A stretch of 64,000 nucleotides of DNA from contig NZ_JAKVME010000001.1 in NCBI RefSeq assembly GCF_022483985.1, positions 248,001 through 312,000 of the forward strand, read 5' to 3'. The notes under the pieces are model-generated. The model did no database searches and was not told the DNA's origin. It saw only the letters and a program-made list of their open reading frames with translations. Made by a program: the position numbers and the translations under genes. Numbering within the stretch: position 1 is the stretch's first letter; each line of letters begins with the position of its first letter. The stretch comes from Acetobacter sp. (lineage in GTDB: Bacteria; Pseudomonadota; Alphaproteobacteria; Acetobacterales; Acetobacteraceae). This document shows, one piece after another, positions 41,730-51,966 of this stretch.

Positions 41730-43141
41730 CAGAGGCTCTCCGCTTTCAGCGCGTCCACGACAATCTTCATACGGCTGCCGAAGCTGCCCTTGACCAGCAC
41801 GGCGTCGCCCGGTCGCAGGGTTTCCCGCACACGCGGCGCAAGCGCAGTGGAGTTCTCCTCCCAGCTTCCCTGACGGGAAGAGGGCAGGGCGTCAAACAGG
41901 TCTTTCATGTGCGGTCCACAACAGAAAACAAGGTCGGCCGCGGCGCTGACCGCAGGCTCAAGGGAGAGATGTTCCTCGCGTGCGAAGTCACCCAGTTCGC
42001 GGATGTCTCCCAACACGGCAATGCGGCGTTTGGCCGGCAGAAGCGCGAGCACGCCAAGGGCGGCTCTGATCGACAGGACGGAGGCGTTGTAGCTCTCATC
42101 CAGCAGAAGAGCCTCGCCGCCGAGAATGGGGGAGGCCGCGCCACGTCCCGTGCCGGGAGTGAAACCGGCAAGAGCCACAGCCGCCCGGCTGAGTTCCGGG
42201 CCGCCGCCATGCAGGGCCGCGACGACCGCCAGAGTGGACAGGGCATTGCGGGCGAGATGTTCGCCGGGCGCACGAATTTCGACAGGAACGGCTGTCTCCG
42301 CCACATGGGCGACAAACCGGCTTCCTTCACCCGAAAGCTCAAGATCGGTGATGCGCGCTGTGCTGGTTCCGGCAAAACCGGACTTCCAGAGAGTAACGCC
42401 AGAAGCCTGCGCGACGTCAGTAAAGATCGGCTGACCTGCCGCATCATCCGGCACGATGGCGATGCCACCGCGTGGAAGTGCCGCGATGATCGACGCCTTT
42501 TCCTGTGCGATGGCCTCAAGGCTGCCCATATGCCCCAGATGTGCCGAGCCGATTGTGGAAATGACGGCCACATCGGGCCGCACCAGTTCAGCCAGCGGGG
42601 CGATCTCGCCGGGATGGTTCATGCCGATTTCGCTGACGCAGAACGCGGCGTCACGCGGCAGTCGGGCCAGGGTCAGCGGCACGCCCCAATGGTTGTTGTA
42701 GGAGGCGGCGGACGCATGGGTCATGCCGAGCGCACCGAGCGCCACCCGCAGCATTTCCTTGGTCGTGGTCTTGCCGACGCTACCTGTCACGGCGATGACA
42801 TCGCCTGTGAAGCGGGCACGCGCCGCACGCGCCAGATCCCACAGGCCGACCATCGTGTCACCGACACTCAGCAGGCGTGGATCAGTGGGATCAACGCCTT
42901 CCAGCCCTTCCGTGCGATGCACGAGCGCCACTGCCGCGCCCTTCTCCAGCGCTGCGGCGACGTGGGCGTGACCGTCCGAGTTCTCGCCCAGAAGGGCGAT
43001 AAACAAATCGCCTTCCTCAAGCGTGCGTGTGTCGATCGACACACCGGAGACCGTGATCGCACGGTCCTCTCCGGAGCGTGCCCCAGCGAAACATCCTTGG
43101 GTCGCGGCAGCCAATTCCTCGCCTGTCCAGAGAATGCTCAC
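41729..43141 (-). CDS. murF: UDP-MurNAc-tripeptide--D-alanyl-D-alanine ligase
   Basis: A 470-residue Mur ligase adding D-Ala-D-Ala. It has the N-terminal [14 protein letters not shown], the P-loop [49 protein letters not shown] and [11 protein letters not shown] at the C-terminus. It overlaps murE (ATGA) upstream and touches mraY downstream. Confidence 0.97.
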   Translation of the reverse strand: MSILWTGEELAAATQGCFAGARSGEDRAITVSGVSIDTRTLEEGDLFIALLGENSDGHAHVAAALEKGAAVALVHRTEGLEGVDPTDPRLLSVGDTMVGLWDLARAARARFTGDVIAVTGSVGKTTTKEMLRVALGALGMTHASAASYNNHWGVPLTLARLPRDAAFCVSEIGMNHPGEIAPLAELVRPDVAVISTIGSAHLGHMGSLEAIAQEKASIIAALPRGGIAIVPDDAAGQPIFTDVAQASGVTLWKSGFAGTSTARITDLELSGEGSRFVAHVAETAVPVEIRAPGEHLARNALSTLAVVAALHGGGPELSRAAVALAGFTPGTGRGAASPILGGEALLLDESYNASVLSIRAALGVLALLPAKRRIAVLGDIRELGDFAREEHLSLEPAVSAAADLVFCCGPHMKDLFDALPSSRQGSWEENSTALAPRVRETLRPGDAVLVKGSFGSRMKIVVDALKAESL

Positions 43142-44625
43142 AGTCCCGCCGCCAGATTTTTCACCACACTCACATCGTCGAACGGCTGCACGACATCACC
43201 GATGATCTGGCCCTGCTCATGCCCCTTGCCCGCAACCAGAAGCACGTCACCCGGCTGAAGCTGGCGCAGCGCCTCGCCTATGGCTTTTCGGCGATCTGCG
43301 ATTTCAATGACTTCCTTTGGAGCGCCCGCCAGAATATCGCGGCGGATTGCCGTCGGGTCCTCGCTGCGGGGGTTGTCGTCCGTGACAAACACCACATCGG
43401 CCCGCTGTGTGGCTTCCTGCGCCATGAGTGGTCTCTTGCCCTTGTCCCTGTCACCGCCCGCGCCAAACAGGATCAGCAGGCGGCCTTTGACATGCGGACG
43501 CAGGCTGTCCAGCGCCCGCGCCAGCGCGTCCGGCGTGTGGGCATAATCGACATAGACGGAAGCGCCGTTGGCCAGCATGACGGCCTGTTCCATGCGTCCG
43601 CGCACACCGCGCAATGTCGGCAGCAGGGTCAGGGCCTGTTCCATGTCGGCCCTGTCCGGTCCCGCCAGAGCCACGGCGAGCAGGGCGTTGTCCACCTGAA
43701 AACGACCCGGCAGCGGCAGGGTCACATCCCTTTCCTTTTTGCCGAGTTCAAGCCGCAGAAGCTGATGCCCGTTCGGCAGGGCCTTGTGCGCGACAAGACG
43801 GATCGTGTTGCCCTTGCGCCCGACCAGCCGAAGGTCGAGACCACGACGGCGCTGGATATCGCGCAGGGCGTCGAGCGTGTCCTCATCCATGTCGGCATTG
43901 GCCGCCGCAAGGCCGCCGCCGGGGAGAAGCGTGTCGAACAGGCGCAGTTTGGCCGTGCGATAGGCTTCCAGCGAGCCATGATAATCAAGATGATCGCGGG
44001 TGAGGTTGGTAAAACCGGCGGCGGCGATCTTCACCCCGTCCAGACGGCGCTGGTCCAGCCCGTGGGAAGAGGCTTCCATCGCCACATCCGTCACGTCCCG
44101 TTCACGGAGAGCGGCAAGCGCCTTCGCCAGCGTCACCGGGTCCGGCGTGGTGAGGGAGGGAATGCGGAACGGCAGTTCCACCGGAGAAATCAGTCCCAGC
44201 GTGCCGAAGCTCGCGGAAATGCGGCCCATGCCCTGCCAGATCTGACGCAGGAAATCGACGGTGCTTGTTTTCCCGTTCGTGCCGGTGACGGCGACAATAT
44301 GCTCAGGCTGTGGACCGGCAAGGGTCGCGGCCAGAATCGCGAGAGAACGACGCGGTGTCTTGGTGAAGACGGTTGGCGCCTGCCCCTCGGCGGCCTGCTC
44401 TCCATCCGGCACGAGAAGGGCGGATGCGCCTGCGGCCAGCGCATCGGGAATATAGCGGCTGCCGTCTTCCTGCGTTCCCGGCAGCGCTACAAACAGGGAA
44501 CCGGGTTCGACCTGACGGCTGTCAGCGGTGACGGATGTGATCTCCGGGTCGTTGGCCGTCAGGGCGTCCGATGTCAGGCCCGACTGGGAAAGACCTGATT
44601 GGGAAAGGAGAGAGGAAAGTTTCAT
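43138..44625 (-). CDS. murE: UDP-MurNAc-tripeptide synthetase
   Basis: A 495-residue Mur ligase adding the third residue, normally meso-diaminopimelate in Gram-negatives. It has DSRQVEPGSLFVAL, the P-loop VTGTNGKTSTVDFLRQ, ASSHGLDQRRLDGV, NLTRDHLDYHGS, YVDYAHTPDALARAL and the DDNPRSEDP signature that binds diaminopimelate. It starts four bases after the ftsI stop. Confidence 0.97.
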   Translation of the reverse strand: MKLSSLLSQSGLSQSGLTSDALTANDPEITSVTADSRQVEPGSLFVALPGTQEDGSRYIPDALAAGASALLVPDGEQAAEGQAPTVFTKTPRRSLAILAATLAGPQPEHIVAVTGTNGKTSTVDFLRQIWQGMGRISASFGTLGLISPVELPFRIPSLTTPDPVTLAKALAALRERDVTDVAMEASSHGLDQRRLDGVKIAAAGFTNLTRDHLDYHGSLEAYRTAKLRLFDTLLPGGGLAAANADMDEDTLDALRDIQRRRGLDLRLVGRKGNTIRLVAHKALPNGHQLLRLELGKKERDVTLPLPGRFQVDNALLAVALAGPDRADMEQALTLLPTLRGVRGRMEQAVMLANGASVYVDYAHTPDALARALDSLRPHVKGRLLILFGAGGDRDKGKRPLMAQEATQRADVVFVTDDNPRSEDPTAIRRDILAGAPKEVIEIADRRKAIGEALRQLQPGDVLLVAGKGHEQGQIIGDVVQPFDDVSVVKNLAAGL

Positions 44626-44628
44626 GAT

Positions 44629-46764
44629 CTAACCCTGTCCGCCTTCCTGTTGGGAACCGTTCTGTCCGCTTGCCGCATGTTTCATGACGTTCGCATCGCC
44701 CGTCTTCAAAGGCTTTTTCTTCTCGGTTTCTTCTACTCGCTTTTCCTCAGCCCGTTTTTCTTCGGCGACGTGACGCGGGTCGCCGGGATCGTTGCCGGGG
44801 CCGAGCGGCTTTACACCTTTTGGGGGCGAGGGACGCATGGGAATGGAAAGCGCCGCATCAATCTGCGCTTCATGCGCCGTATCCGGGAACACTTCCAGCA
44901 TGGGACCAATACGGGAGATGATCCGGGCGACGGTCGGAGCGGCGTTCCACGCGGCGGTCGTCCAGCCGTGCGTCGCCGCCGTCGCCTTAGGGCTGTCGAG
45001 CATGACATAGACGGCGTAGTGCGGTGCGTTCATGGGAAAGATGCTGGTGAAGGCGGCAATATTCACATGCTTGAGATAGCCGCCATGTGGACCGATCTTT
45101 TCGGCGGTGCCTGTTTTCCCACCGACGAAATAGCCCGGAACCTCTGCCGTCTTGCCGGTGCCGAGCTTGACGTCCAGCCGCAGGATCTTGCGGAGAGTTG
45201 CGGAAATTTCGGGTGAAAAAACGCGCTGCCCCTCGGGTGTGACGGGGACGTCGACCGTATCGGCGGTTTCCGTGTTCATTGCCGTATCGGAGGGGGCATC
45301 GCCGTTTTCAGGGCCACCTGAGATGGAAGGACCAGCCTCCCTGTCGGGCGTGGCGAGAGCAGGCGTGGCGCTGGCAGGAATGGTGCGTGCGCTGGCGTCC
45401 TCATCGCGGGCGAGGAGGGTCGGCTTGATCAGAATGCCACCGTTCACCGTCGCCGCCGTGCCGCGCACGATGGCGAGCGGCGGTTCCGCTACACCGTGGC
45501 CGAAGCCGACCGTCATCACGGTTGAAATGCCCCAGTTCCGGCGCGCCGGGATGATCGGACGGCCCGCTTCAGGCAGTTCGACCGGTACCGGCGCGAAGAA
45601 GCCCATGCCCTTGAGCCAGTCCTGCTGCCTCTGCGCGCCGACATCCAGCGCGATATGGGCGGCGGCGGGATTGGAGGAGAACGCCATGACTTCCGGCAGG
45701 GACAGCCATGGCGCGAAATGATCGGTTTTCATGTCGGCGATGGTGAACCGGCCGATATGAATGGGAATGGAGGAAAAACGGTCCCAGACATGGGCGACGC
45801 CAAGCTGGAGCGCCATGGCCGCGGTCTGGAGCTTGAAGGTGGAGCCCGGCTCGTACATGCCTGTCACGGCGCGGTTGAAACGGGCGTCGTTGGACGCATG
45901 GGCGAAATCGTTGGCGTCATAGTCAGGCAGACTGACCATGGCGATGATCTCACCGCTATTGACGTCCATGACGATGGCGCAGGCGCCGATTGCCTCGAAT
46001 GTCTGCATGGCGGCGGCGAGTTCTTCACGCGCCACGCCCTGCACGCGCACATCAAGCGACAGTTTCAGTGGATTCTTGTCGTTGATCAGACGCTTGTCAA
46101 AGTAACGCTCGACACCGGCGATGCCGTGATCATCAATATCCACGCTGCCGAGAATCTGGGCCGCGACCTGACCCTGTGGATAATGGCGGCGTTCCCCGGC
46201 TTCGAAGTAAATGCCCGGAATACCGAAATTGTTGATCGCCAGTTCCTGCTGGAGCGTGATGTTACGCGCGAGATAGACGAACTGTTTCGCCATCGAGAGA
46301 CGTCTGACCGTCTCTTCTTCATTCATCTGCGGCAGAACGGACTTCAGCTTCTTCGCGACGTCCTGCGGGTCCATCAGTTCCCGCGGGTTGGCGTAAAGCT
46401 GGGCGACCGGCAGTGAGACCGCCAGCACCTGATTGTTGCGATCGACGATCATGGCGCGTCTGACCTGCGGCATGGTCAGGGTGCTGGTGAGCGTGCTTTT
46501 CGGATCGATCTTGGGAATGTCCGGCACCTGCGGACGCAACTGCCGCGCCTCGGGAGCCATGGGCGAGATGATGGTGGCGAACGTGGCCTTCAGCGCCACC
46601 GTCCCGAACAGCAGGCAGAACCCGGCGGCGACTCCGAGCAGCCGCACATGCATCCGCTCCAGATGCGCCCGTTCACGCAGATCTGCGCTCGTGATCCGCA
46701 CATCCTGTGGGGGATGTTCGTGATCTGATGCGGAAGACTCGGGTGGTGACGACTGGCGCGGCAT
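44629..46764 (-). CDS. ftsI: Septal transpeptidase FtsI (PBP3)
   Basis: A 711-residue class B penicillin-binding protein that cross-links septal peptidoglycan. It has a cytoplasmic N-terminus, one membrane segment (about 42-70), a pedestal domain, and the transpeptidase motifs S308-T-F-K in YEPGSTFK, S363-S-N and K550-T-G. Between SxN and KTG a Thr/Ala/Glu-rich insert (about 455-512) is not part of the usual fold, and a charged Lys/Glu tail ends the protein. These explain the length, since most FtsI proteins have 550-650 residues. A terminator-like hairpin precedes the gene. Confidence 0.95.
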   Translation of the reverse strand: MPRQSSPPESSASDHEHPPQDVRITSADLRERAHLERMHVRLLGVAAGFCLLFGTVALKATFATIISPMAPEARQLRPQVPDIPKIDPKSTLTSTLTMPQVRRAMIVDRNNQVLAVSLPVAQLYANPRELMDPQDVAKKLKSVLPQMNEEETVRRLSMAKQFVYLARNITLQQELAINNFGIPGIYFEAGERRHYPQGQVAAQILGSVDIDDHGIAGVERYFDKRLINDKNPLKLSLDVRVQGVAREELAAAMQTFEAIGACAIVMDVNSGEIIAMVSLPDYDANDFAHASNDARFNRAVTGMYEPGSTFKLQTAAMALQLGVAHVWDRFSSIPIHIGRFTIADMKTDHFAPWLSLPEVMAFSSNPAAAHIALDVGAQRQQDWLKGMGFFAPVPVELPEAGRPIIPARRNWGISTVMTVGFGHGVAEPPLAIVRGTAATVNGGILIKPTLLARDEDASARTIPASATPALATPDREAGPSISGGPENGDAPSDTAMNTETADTVDVPVTPEGQRVFSPEISATLRKILRLDVKLGTGKTAEVPGYFVGGKTGTAEKIGPHGGYLKHVNIAAFTSIFPMNAPHYAVYVMLDSPKATAATHGWTTAAWNAAPTVARIISRIGPMLEVFPDTAHEAQIDAALSIPMRPSPPKGVKPLGPGNDPGDPRHVAEEKRAEEKRVEETEKKKPLKTGDANVMKHAASGQNGSQQEGGQG

Positions 46765-46828
46765 GAGGGGCGGCGTATCCTCGAGGGCCCGGAAACATCT
46801 GGAAACACGTGTGCCGGAATGACGGGCT

Positions 46829-46860
46829 GAAAAAAGGTCCGTGCCGGTCAGACCGGCACG
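46829..46860 (-). terminator. Terminator-like hairpin between ftsL and ftsI
   Basis: On the minus strand CGTGCCGGT pairs with ACCGGCACG around a 3-base loop, followed by GACC and TTTTTT, in the 123-bp gap after ftsL. It could be a partial terminator that lowers expression of the distal dcw genes, or mark the end of a short mraZ-rsmH-ftsL transcript. Confidence 0.6.
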
Positions 46861-46887
46861 AAGCTATTGAAACGAAGAACTGTGGCC

Positions 46888-47907
46888 TTAGTTTGAAACC
46901 GGCATCGGCGGGGGAAGTCCTCCTCCGATAGCGGAGCGTCCAAGCAGCGAACCGCTATAGGTCGCGCGCGCCTCCACATAGCGCGGAGCTGCTGTCGGAC
47001 GCCATGCGGCGACAGTGACCGGCGAGAGCGCCGTCGTATGATGCGGCGTATCGCTGATGGCCACACGCGTCACCGTATGATGGGTGGCGGGGGCGACACC
47101 ACTCAGGTCGGTTGCGTCATGCGAAGCTGTGTGCCGGATCACGCTGTTGTCGGCGACGACCGTGCGGGCGCTGTGATGAACGGCTGTGGTCTCAGGCTTT
47201 TCGCCCAGCGCCAGAGCCAGCGCGTCGGTCGATGCGGGAGCGGTCGCATGATGCGGGACTTTGCGCGTGACCGCCGGTGTCGCGTCGGACAGAGCCAGCA
47301 TCTGCGGTTTGGGGCTCTCGCTCGTCAGCCTGCGTGCTTCACCAGCCGTATGAACTTCCGTCACACGAGCCTCATGCGTATGGAGCGGAAGGGCGGGGGT
47401 CTCGGCTTTGGCCAGAACGACAGGCGCTTTTCTGACAGGAGCGTCCGCTACAACAGAGGCTGTCGGCTTTACGGCGACATCGTGAAGATGGTCGTGGTCC
47501 GGAGCGTTGCTGGACGCCATGACAGCCGTCGCAGCCACATGGGATTCCGCTGTGTCGGGTGAAGCAGGCGGAGCAACGGGCGCATCGGCACGCGCAACGG
47601 CGACATCATGAACGCTGACGACAGCAGGCAGGTGCTGCTTCAGATCCGTCATGCGCACGAACTGCTTCGGCTCCATCGGTTTCAGAGTGGGGTCGAAACG
47701 GGAGGCAAGATGGTTCAGGCGGTCAGGCTGGTTGAGCAGCGCCCACTGGGTCTGCAACACCGCCGTCTGCTGGCGGATATGCTGTGTATCACTGACAATT
47801 CTGGAAATCTGCTGATCCAGAACAGTCGTCTGATGCTTCTTCGTATACAGGTACATGCCCGACGAACCGGCCAGCAACGCGCAGAAGAAAGTGAAAGGCC
47901 TGAACAT
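46888..47907 (-). CDS. ftsL: FtsL-like cell division protein with a long C-terminal tail
   Basis: Position between rsmH and ftsI, an N-terminal membrane segment (FTFFCALLAGSSGMYLYT) and a heptad-like helix (TVLDQQISRIVSDTQHIRQQ to about residue 60) identify FtsL, which pairs with FtsB and FtsQ at the septum. The helix ends with NQPDRLNHLASRFDPTLKP, the usual FtsL terminus. The protein then continues for some 240 residues, low in complexity and rich in Ala, His, Thr, Val and Pro, giving 339 residues where FtsL normally has 90-140. The tail would be periplasmic. The start overlaps the rsmH stop. Confidence 0.82.
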   Translation of the reverse strand: MFRPFTFFCALLAGSSGMYLYTKKHQTTVLDQQISRIVSDTQHIRQQTAVLQTQWALLNQPDRLNHLASRFDPTLKPMEPKQFVRMTDLKQHLPAVVSVHDVAVARADAPVAPPASPDTAESHVAATAVMASSNAPDHDHLHDVAVKPTASVVADAPVRKAPVVLAKAETPALPLHTHEARVTEVHTAGEARRLTSESPKPQMLALSDATPAVTRKVPHHATAPASTDALALALGEKPETTAVHHSARTVVADNSVIRHTASHDATDLSGVAPATHHTVTRVAISDTPHHTTALSPVTVAAWRPTAAPRYVEARATYSGSLLGRSAIGGGLPPPMPVSN

Positions 47908-48992
47908 CAGACTGTCCCTTTGTCGGAGGATTTTACGGAACCGGCGCCGACATTCGCCTGCGGTTCCGCATGCACGGTCTGTGAACCCAAACAGTCATCT
48001 GACGATCCGAGCCGACTCAGGGCGCGCAGCTTGGCGCTTCGTGCCCGTGGATTGCGTCGGCACTCCTCGTCCGAGGGCTTTATCGCCTTGCGGAAGAGGA
48101 GACTGAACGACGCTGCTTTCTTTCCGCGACTCATGGAGCGCGGGTCATGACGCGAGAGGCCGGGCTCCTGACCCGCCGCCGCCGCCATGACGCGTTTGAT
48201 GATGCGGTCTTCCAGAGAGTGGAAAGACACAACGACCAGACGTCCGCCGGGAGAGAGAAGGGCGAGAGCCTGTTCCAGCCCCCGCTCGATTTCCCCAAGC
48301 TCGTCATTCACCGCAATCCGCAGTCCCTGAAAACTGCGTGTCGCCGCGTCGATCCCCGACTTGTCGGAGGGCACGACGGAGCGGATGACCTCGGCCAACT
48401 GAAGAGTCGTCTTCAGTTCCGTGGTCTTGCGGGCTTCAACGACCGTGCGCGCCACGCGGCGTGCATGCCGTTCCTCTCCATAATAATGGAAGATGTCAGC
48501 CAGTTCCGCTTCGGAGGCCGTGTTGACGATATCCGCTGCCGAACGACCGGCTTTTCCCATTCGCATGTCGAGCGGGCCGTCATGGCGGAAGGAGAAGCCG
48601 CGCTCCGCCTCGTCGATCTGGAAGGAGGACACGCCAAGATCCAGCATCACGCCATCGACATGATCGGTCCCGGCGGCGTGCAGCATGTCCTGCATCGTGC
48701 TGAACCCGCCGTGCAGCATCCGCAGGCGCGGCGTGCCGTCCGGGCCCGCGCCCCAGACACGGGCGAGAGTCTCGCCACGCACGATGGCGTCTGGATCGCG
48801 GTCGATTCCCCAGACGCGGCAGTTTGCCGCCGCCAGCACGGCGTTTGTGTAACCGCCGCCGCCGAAGGTGCCGTCCACATAGACTTCACTATCTCCGGGT
48901 GCGAGGCACTCCAGCACCTCGTTCCGCATGACCGGAACATGGCCGGGATCGTAGTCCGGACGACTGGCGACGGGAGAGTTCATCGCGTTCAT
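47907..48992 (-). CDS. rsmH: 16S rRNA (cytosine-1402-N4)-methyltransferase
   Basis: A 361-residue SAM enzyme (MraW) modifying C1402 in the ribosomal P site. It has [13 protein letters not shown] at the N-terminus, the SAM loop [58 protein letters not shown] and [13 protein letters not shown]. Its start overlaps mraZ by four bases. Confidence 0.97.
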   Translation of the reverse strand: MNAMNSPVASRPDYDPGHVPVMRNEVLECLAPGDSEVYVDGTFGGGGYTNAVLAAANCRVWGIDRDPDAIVRGETLARVWGAGPDGTPRLRMLHGGFSTMQDMLHAAGTDHVDGVMLDLGVSSFQIDEAERGFSFRHDGPLDMRMGKAGRSAADIVNTASEAELADIFHYYGEERHARRVARTVVEARKTTELKTTLQLAEVIRSVVPSDKSGIDAATRSFQGLRIAVNDELGEIERGLEQALALLSPGGRLVVVSFHSLEDRIIKRVMAAAAGQEPGLSRHDPRSMSRGKKAASFSLLFRKAIKPSDEECRRNPRARSAKLRALSRLGSSDDCLGSQTVHAEPQANVGAGSVKSSDKGTV

Positions 48993-49465
48993 GCAGCGCC
49001 TCCCGTCTCGCCGTTGCGGTTGCCCGGAAGCGTTACACGACGGGAGCGGAGACGCGCTTCGGCGCGGCGCTGTTCGGCGGCCTTCGGCTCCCAGATCTGG
49101 AAGATGCGGCCAAGACCCATGAACGCGACGCTATCGGAAAGACCGGCGTGCTCCCTCAGAAAGTCGGGAATGATGATGCGGCCTTCACGATCCGCGTCCA
49201 TCGGGTAGGCGTCGGCATACAGAGCGGCCGCGAGGTCATCATGCTCGTCCGAGAACATGTCGAGCCTGTCGAGCGGTTGCGCCAGTGAAGCGAAAGCGGC
49301 GGAAGGCCATGCTTCGATGCAGGGCTGTGTGTGGGAAGGGCGCAGAACCATCAGAGCCTCACCTTCCACAGTCTGATTGCGCAGGACCGTGCGAAACCCG
49401 GCTGGAATCGAAACGCGCCCCTTGGCGTCGATTCGATTCTGGTGTGTGCCGAGAAACACGCTCAC
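48989..49465 (-). CDS. mraZ: Transcriptional regulator MraZ
   Basis: A 158-residue protein with two AbrB-like swapped-hairpin repeats: [22 protein letters not shown] in the first, and [21 protein letters not shown] in the second. MraZ forms a ring and represses its own operon through repeated TGGGN boxes. Such boxes lie about 45-90 bp upstream of its start. It is the first gene of the dcw cluster. Confidence 0.96.
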   Translation of the reverse strand: MSVFLGTHQNRIDAKGRVSIPAGFRTVLRNQTVEGEALMVLRPSHTQPCIEAWPSAAFASLAQPLDRLDMFSDEHDDLAAALYADAYPMDADREGRIIIPDFLREHAGLSDSVAFMGLGRIFQIWEPKAAEQRRAEARLRSRRVTLPGNRNGETGGAA

Positions 49466-49509
49466 CGGGTGAGGAATCCTTCATGCGCAGGGTTGCGGTC
49501 CGCGGTTGT

Positions 49510-49554
49510 TGGGGCCGTTTGGTTGATTCTGGGATATCATGGGATTTTATGGGA
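49510..49554. promoter_or_regulatory. MraZ-box array upstream of mraZ
   Basis: Three perfect TGGGA boxes at 49530, 49540 and 49550 are spaced exactly 10 bp apart. A TGGGG at 49510 and a degenerate TGGTT at 49520 are in the same phase. Known MraZ operators are TGGGN repeats with 5-bp spacers, one per helical turn. The array lies 45-90 bp upstream of the mraZ start, as expected for autoregulation. Confidence 0.8.
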
Positions 49555-49799
49555 CGTCAAATGAATCTGTAATAAAAACTGGCAGAAAACCGCGAAAAAA
49601 GACAAGTTTGTCGTACTTCGTTCCTAAAAGGTTTCCAGAAGGCAGGTATCTGTTAACAAGAACGAGTGTTCTCGTTATGTTCTTTTGGTGTGTTTCTTAT
49701 CGCTATATTAAAAACCGAAGCATCGGAAAGAATCGGGAGCCGCCCATTTCCTCCGGAAAACGCGACTCGTTTCTTTAGTGAATTTTAAGGGATCGAGAG
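49555..49799. other. Promoter region between mraZ operator and rnpB
   Basis: No gene is seen. The DNA is AT-richer than its surroundings and should contain the dcw promoter on the minus strand, but I could not pick a convincing -35/-10 pair. Confidence 0.5.
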
Positions 49800-50193
<394 letters not shown>

Positions 50194-50274
50194 GCGCGGA
50201 CCCTGCGCGTGCAGGACTGTTCCGTCAAGATACGACTGGACATATTCTGACGTACGCCACAGCCTGTTCAGGCC

Positions 50275-51348
50275 ATGCTGAAGATTGAAAAGCTCACGGA
50301 ACGTCAGTCCGCCGGAAAGCCCGTCGGCCATCGCGCTGGCGACATGCCGGATTTCACCTCTCGCCTTCTGCTGACGGGGCTGCATGTCGCCAGCCGAAAG
50401 CGCAGACGCAGGCGCAGCCAGAAAACGCATCATGCGGCGGCCCCGGTGGCATCACACACCATATCGGCAGCATCGCTTGCTTATATAAGGCGTCTCACCA
50501 ATCGCCCATCGTTTCCCATGCGTCTGTCCGCGCTTCCTCTCAGACGGATTATCGAACTGCGCGTGCCCGGTGCGTCGGCACTCAGGCCCGCGCGTCTTTA
50601 TCTTCCTCATGGAAAGGTGAGGGGGGCTGTTCTGTTCCTGCACGGTGGCGGCTTCGTGCATTGCGGCCTCAACTCCCATCACGGGATATGCTGTCGCCTG
50701 GCATATGCGTCCGGTGCTGCTGTCCTGTCATTTGATTACAGTCTTGCGCCCGAACATAAATTTCCTGCCGCCGTGGACGATGTGTTGGCGGCTTTCAACT
50801 GGCTGACGTCGGAAGCCTGGCGTTGGGGTGGTCCGGTCGCTGTCGCAGGAGATAGCGCTGGTGGAACGCTGGCGGCTGTATTGTGTCAGAAAGTGCGGGA
50901 AAGACGCCGGGCGGGTGCGGGGCCGACGGTCCCCGCTCCTGTCATGCAGGTACTTTATTATCCGGCGACGCTTGGGCGGGAGGAGACGCTGTCTCGTGAG
51001 CGTTTTGCTGACGGATATTTTCTGACGAAAGCCATGATGGAATGGTACGGAAGCCAATATGCTTCGTCAGAGGAGGATCTGCTCAATCCTGACTTTGCGC
51101 CAGCCCTGCGGGACGATCTTTCAGACCTTCCGCCTGCATGGATCATGACCGCAGAATGTGATCCGCTCAGGGATGAGGGCGCGCTCTATGCCCGACGGCT
51201 TGCCGAGGCCGGAAACGTGGTCCGCTTTATCTGCGTTCGCGGCACGCTGCACGGCTTTCTTCAGTTCTATCCCATGATGAGAAAGGCGCGTCGCGTCCTG
51301 CGTGAGAGTGGACGCGCATTGCGGGCGGCGTTCAGGGTGGAGGGATGA
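50275..51348 (+). CDS. Alpha/beta hydrolase, hormone-sensitive lipase (HSL) family
   Basis: An esterase-type hydrolase. It has the oxyanion motif FLHGGGFVHCG, DYSLAPEHKFPAAVDD, the nucleophile in GDSAGG, the acid in MTAECDPLRDEG, and the final His in GTLHGFLQF. No secretion signal is evident. The first 60-70 residues are basic and poorly conserved, so the start is uncertain: ATG 50275 gives 357 residues and ATG 50344 about 334. It probably cleaves short-chain esters; the substrate is unknown. Divergent from rnpB. Confidence 0.88.
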   Translation: MLKIEKLTERQSAGKPVGHRAGDMPDFTSRLLLTGLHVASRKRRRRRSQKTHHAAAPVASHTISAASLAYIRRLTNRPSFPMRLSALPLRRIIELRVPGASALRPARLYLPHGKVRGAVLFLHGGGFVHCGLNSHHGICCRLAYASGAAVLSFDYSLAPEHKFPAAVDDVLAAFNWLTSEAWRWGGPVAVAGDSAGGTLAAVLCQKVRERRRAGAGPTVPAPVMQVLYYPATLGREETLSRERFADGYFLTKAMMEWYGSQYASSEEDLLNPDFAPALRDDLSDLPPAWIMTAECDPLRDEGALYARRLAEAGNVVRFICVRGTLHGFLQFYPMMRKARRVLRESGRALRAAFRVEG

Positions 51349-51411
51349 GCGCCTATCGGACCTGAAAATGGCAGGGTCTTGCGTCTGTTATTCGGCTTTC
51401 ATTGGCGCTGC

Positions 51412-51924
51412 TCAAAGATGGTTGCGCATGTGATCCCGTAATGCGTTGCACCGCTTGGCGTAGGTGGATGCTTTTGACGCCGTAAAGAAATTGATCAGGA
51501 AAGCGCCCGCAAGCGAGAAGAATGAAAGAATGGTGAGGATTTCTCCCAGAAGAGGAATCCCGGCATCGTAATGCGTGGCCGAATACCACAATAGTCCGAG
51601 CCCGAGAACCGCGCCGAAGATTCCGAAAACGCCAGTCGATCTCATCAGGGAATCCTCAATGGCCTCAAAGGCTGAGGTTTCCCGCCAGAGATCGAACAGT
51701 CTGCGGTCAATGTCGCCAACGGCGTCGGCGTGGCTGGATTTTTCCTCCGCCGTTCGCTTGTGGGGATTTTTGCGATGAATCTCCAGTTCCTGCCGCGCCT
51801 TGGCGAAAACACGGCGTCGCTCCTTGATGGCGGGAAGGCTGATATCGACAAAGCTGAGGATGGCGACGTTGAGACCGGCTGAAAGCTGGATCACAGCCTG
51901 AAAATCACCCCATGTAGCGCTCAT
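51412..51924 (-). CDS. Small membrane protein of unknown function
   Basis: A 170-residue protein with GGAG before its ATG. The N-terminal half is soluble and charged (VFAKARQELEIHRKNPHKRTAEEKS), apart from a hydrophobic start. Two membrane segments follow, STGVFGIFGAVLGLGLLWYS and LTILSFFSLAGAFLINFFTA, and a short basic tail. I do not recognise a family. A perfect palindrome stands 28 bp upstream. It is divergent from the monooxygenase-receptor pair. Confidence 0.7.
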   Translation of the reverse strand: MSATWGDFQAVIQLSAGLNVAILSFVDISLPAIKERRRVFAKARQELEIHRKNPHKRTAEEKSSHADAVGDIDRRLFDLWRETSAFEAIEDSLMRSTGVFGIFGAVLGLGLLWYSATHYDAGIPLLGEILTILSFFSLAGAFLINFFTASKASTYAKRCNALRDHMRNHL

Positions 51925-51952
51925 TGATGCTCCTTGGTTCCATTCCTGAACT

Positions 51953-51966
51953 CTGTAGCGCTACAG
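51953..51966. promoter_or_regulatory. Perfect 14-bp palindrome in a divergent promoter region
   Basis: CTGTAGCGCTACAG lies between the membrane-protein gene and the monooxygenase gene. The half TGTAGCGCT recurs at 51913-51921, about 41 bp away, inside the start of the membrane-protein gene. The symmetry suggests a dimeric regulator; none is identified. The rest of the gap to 52214 is AT-rich and likely holds the plus-strand promoter (TATAAT near 52130). Confidence 0.4.
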
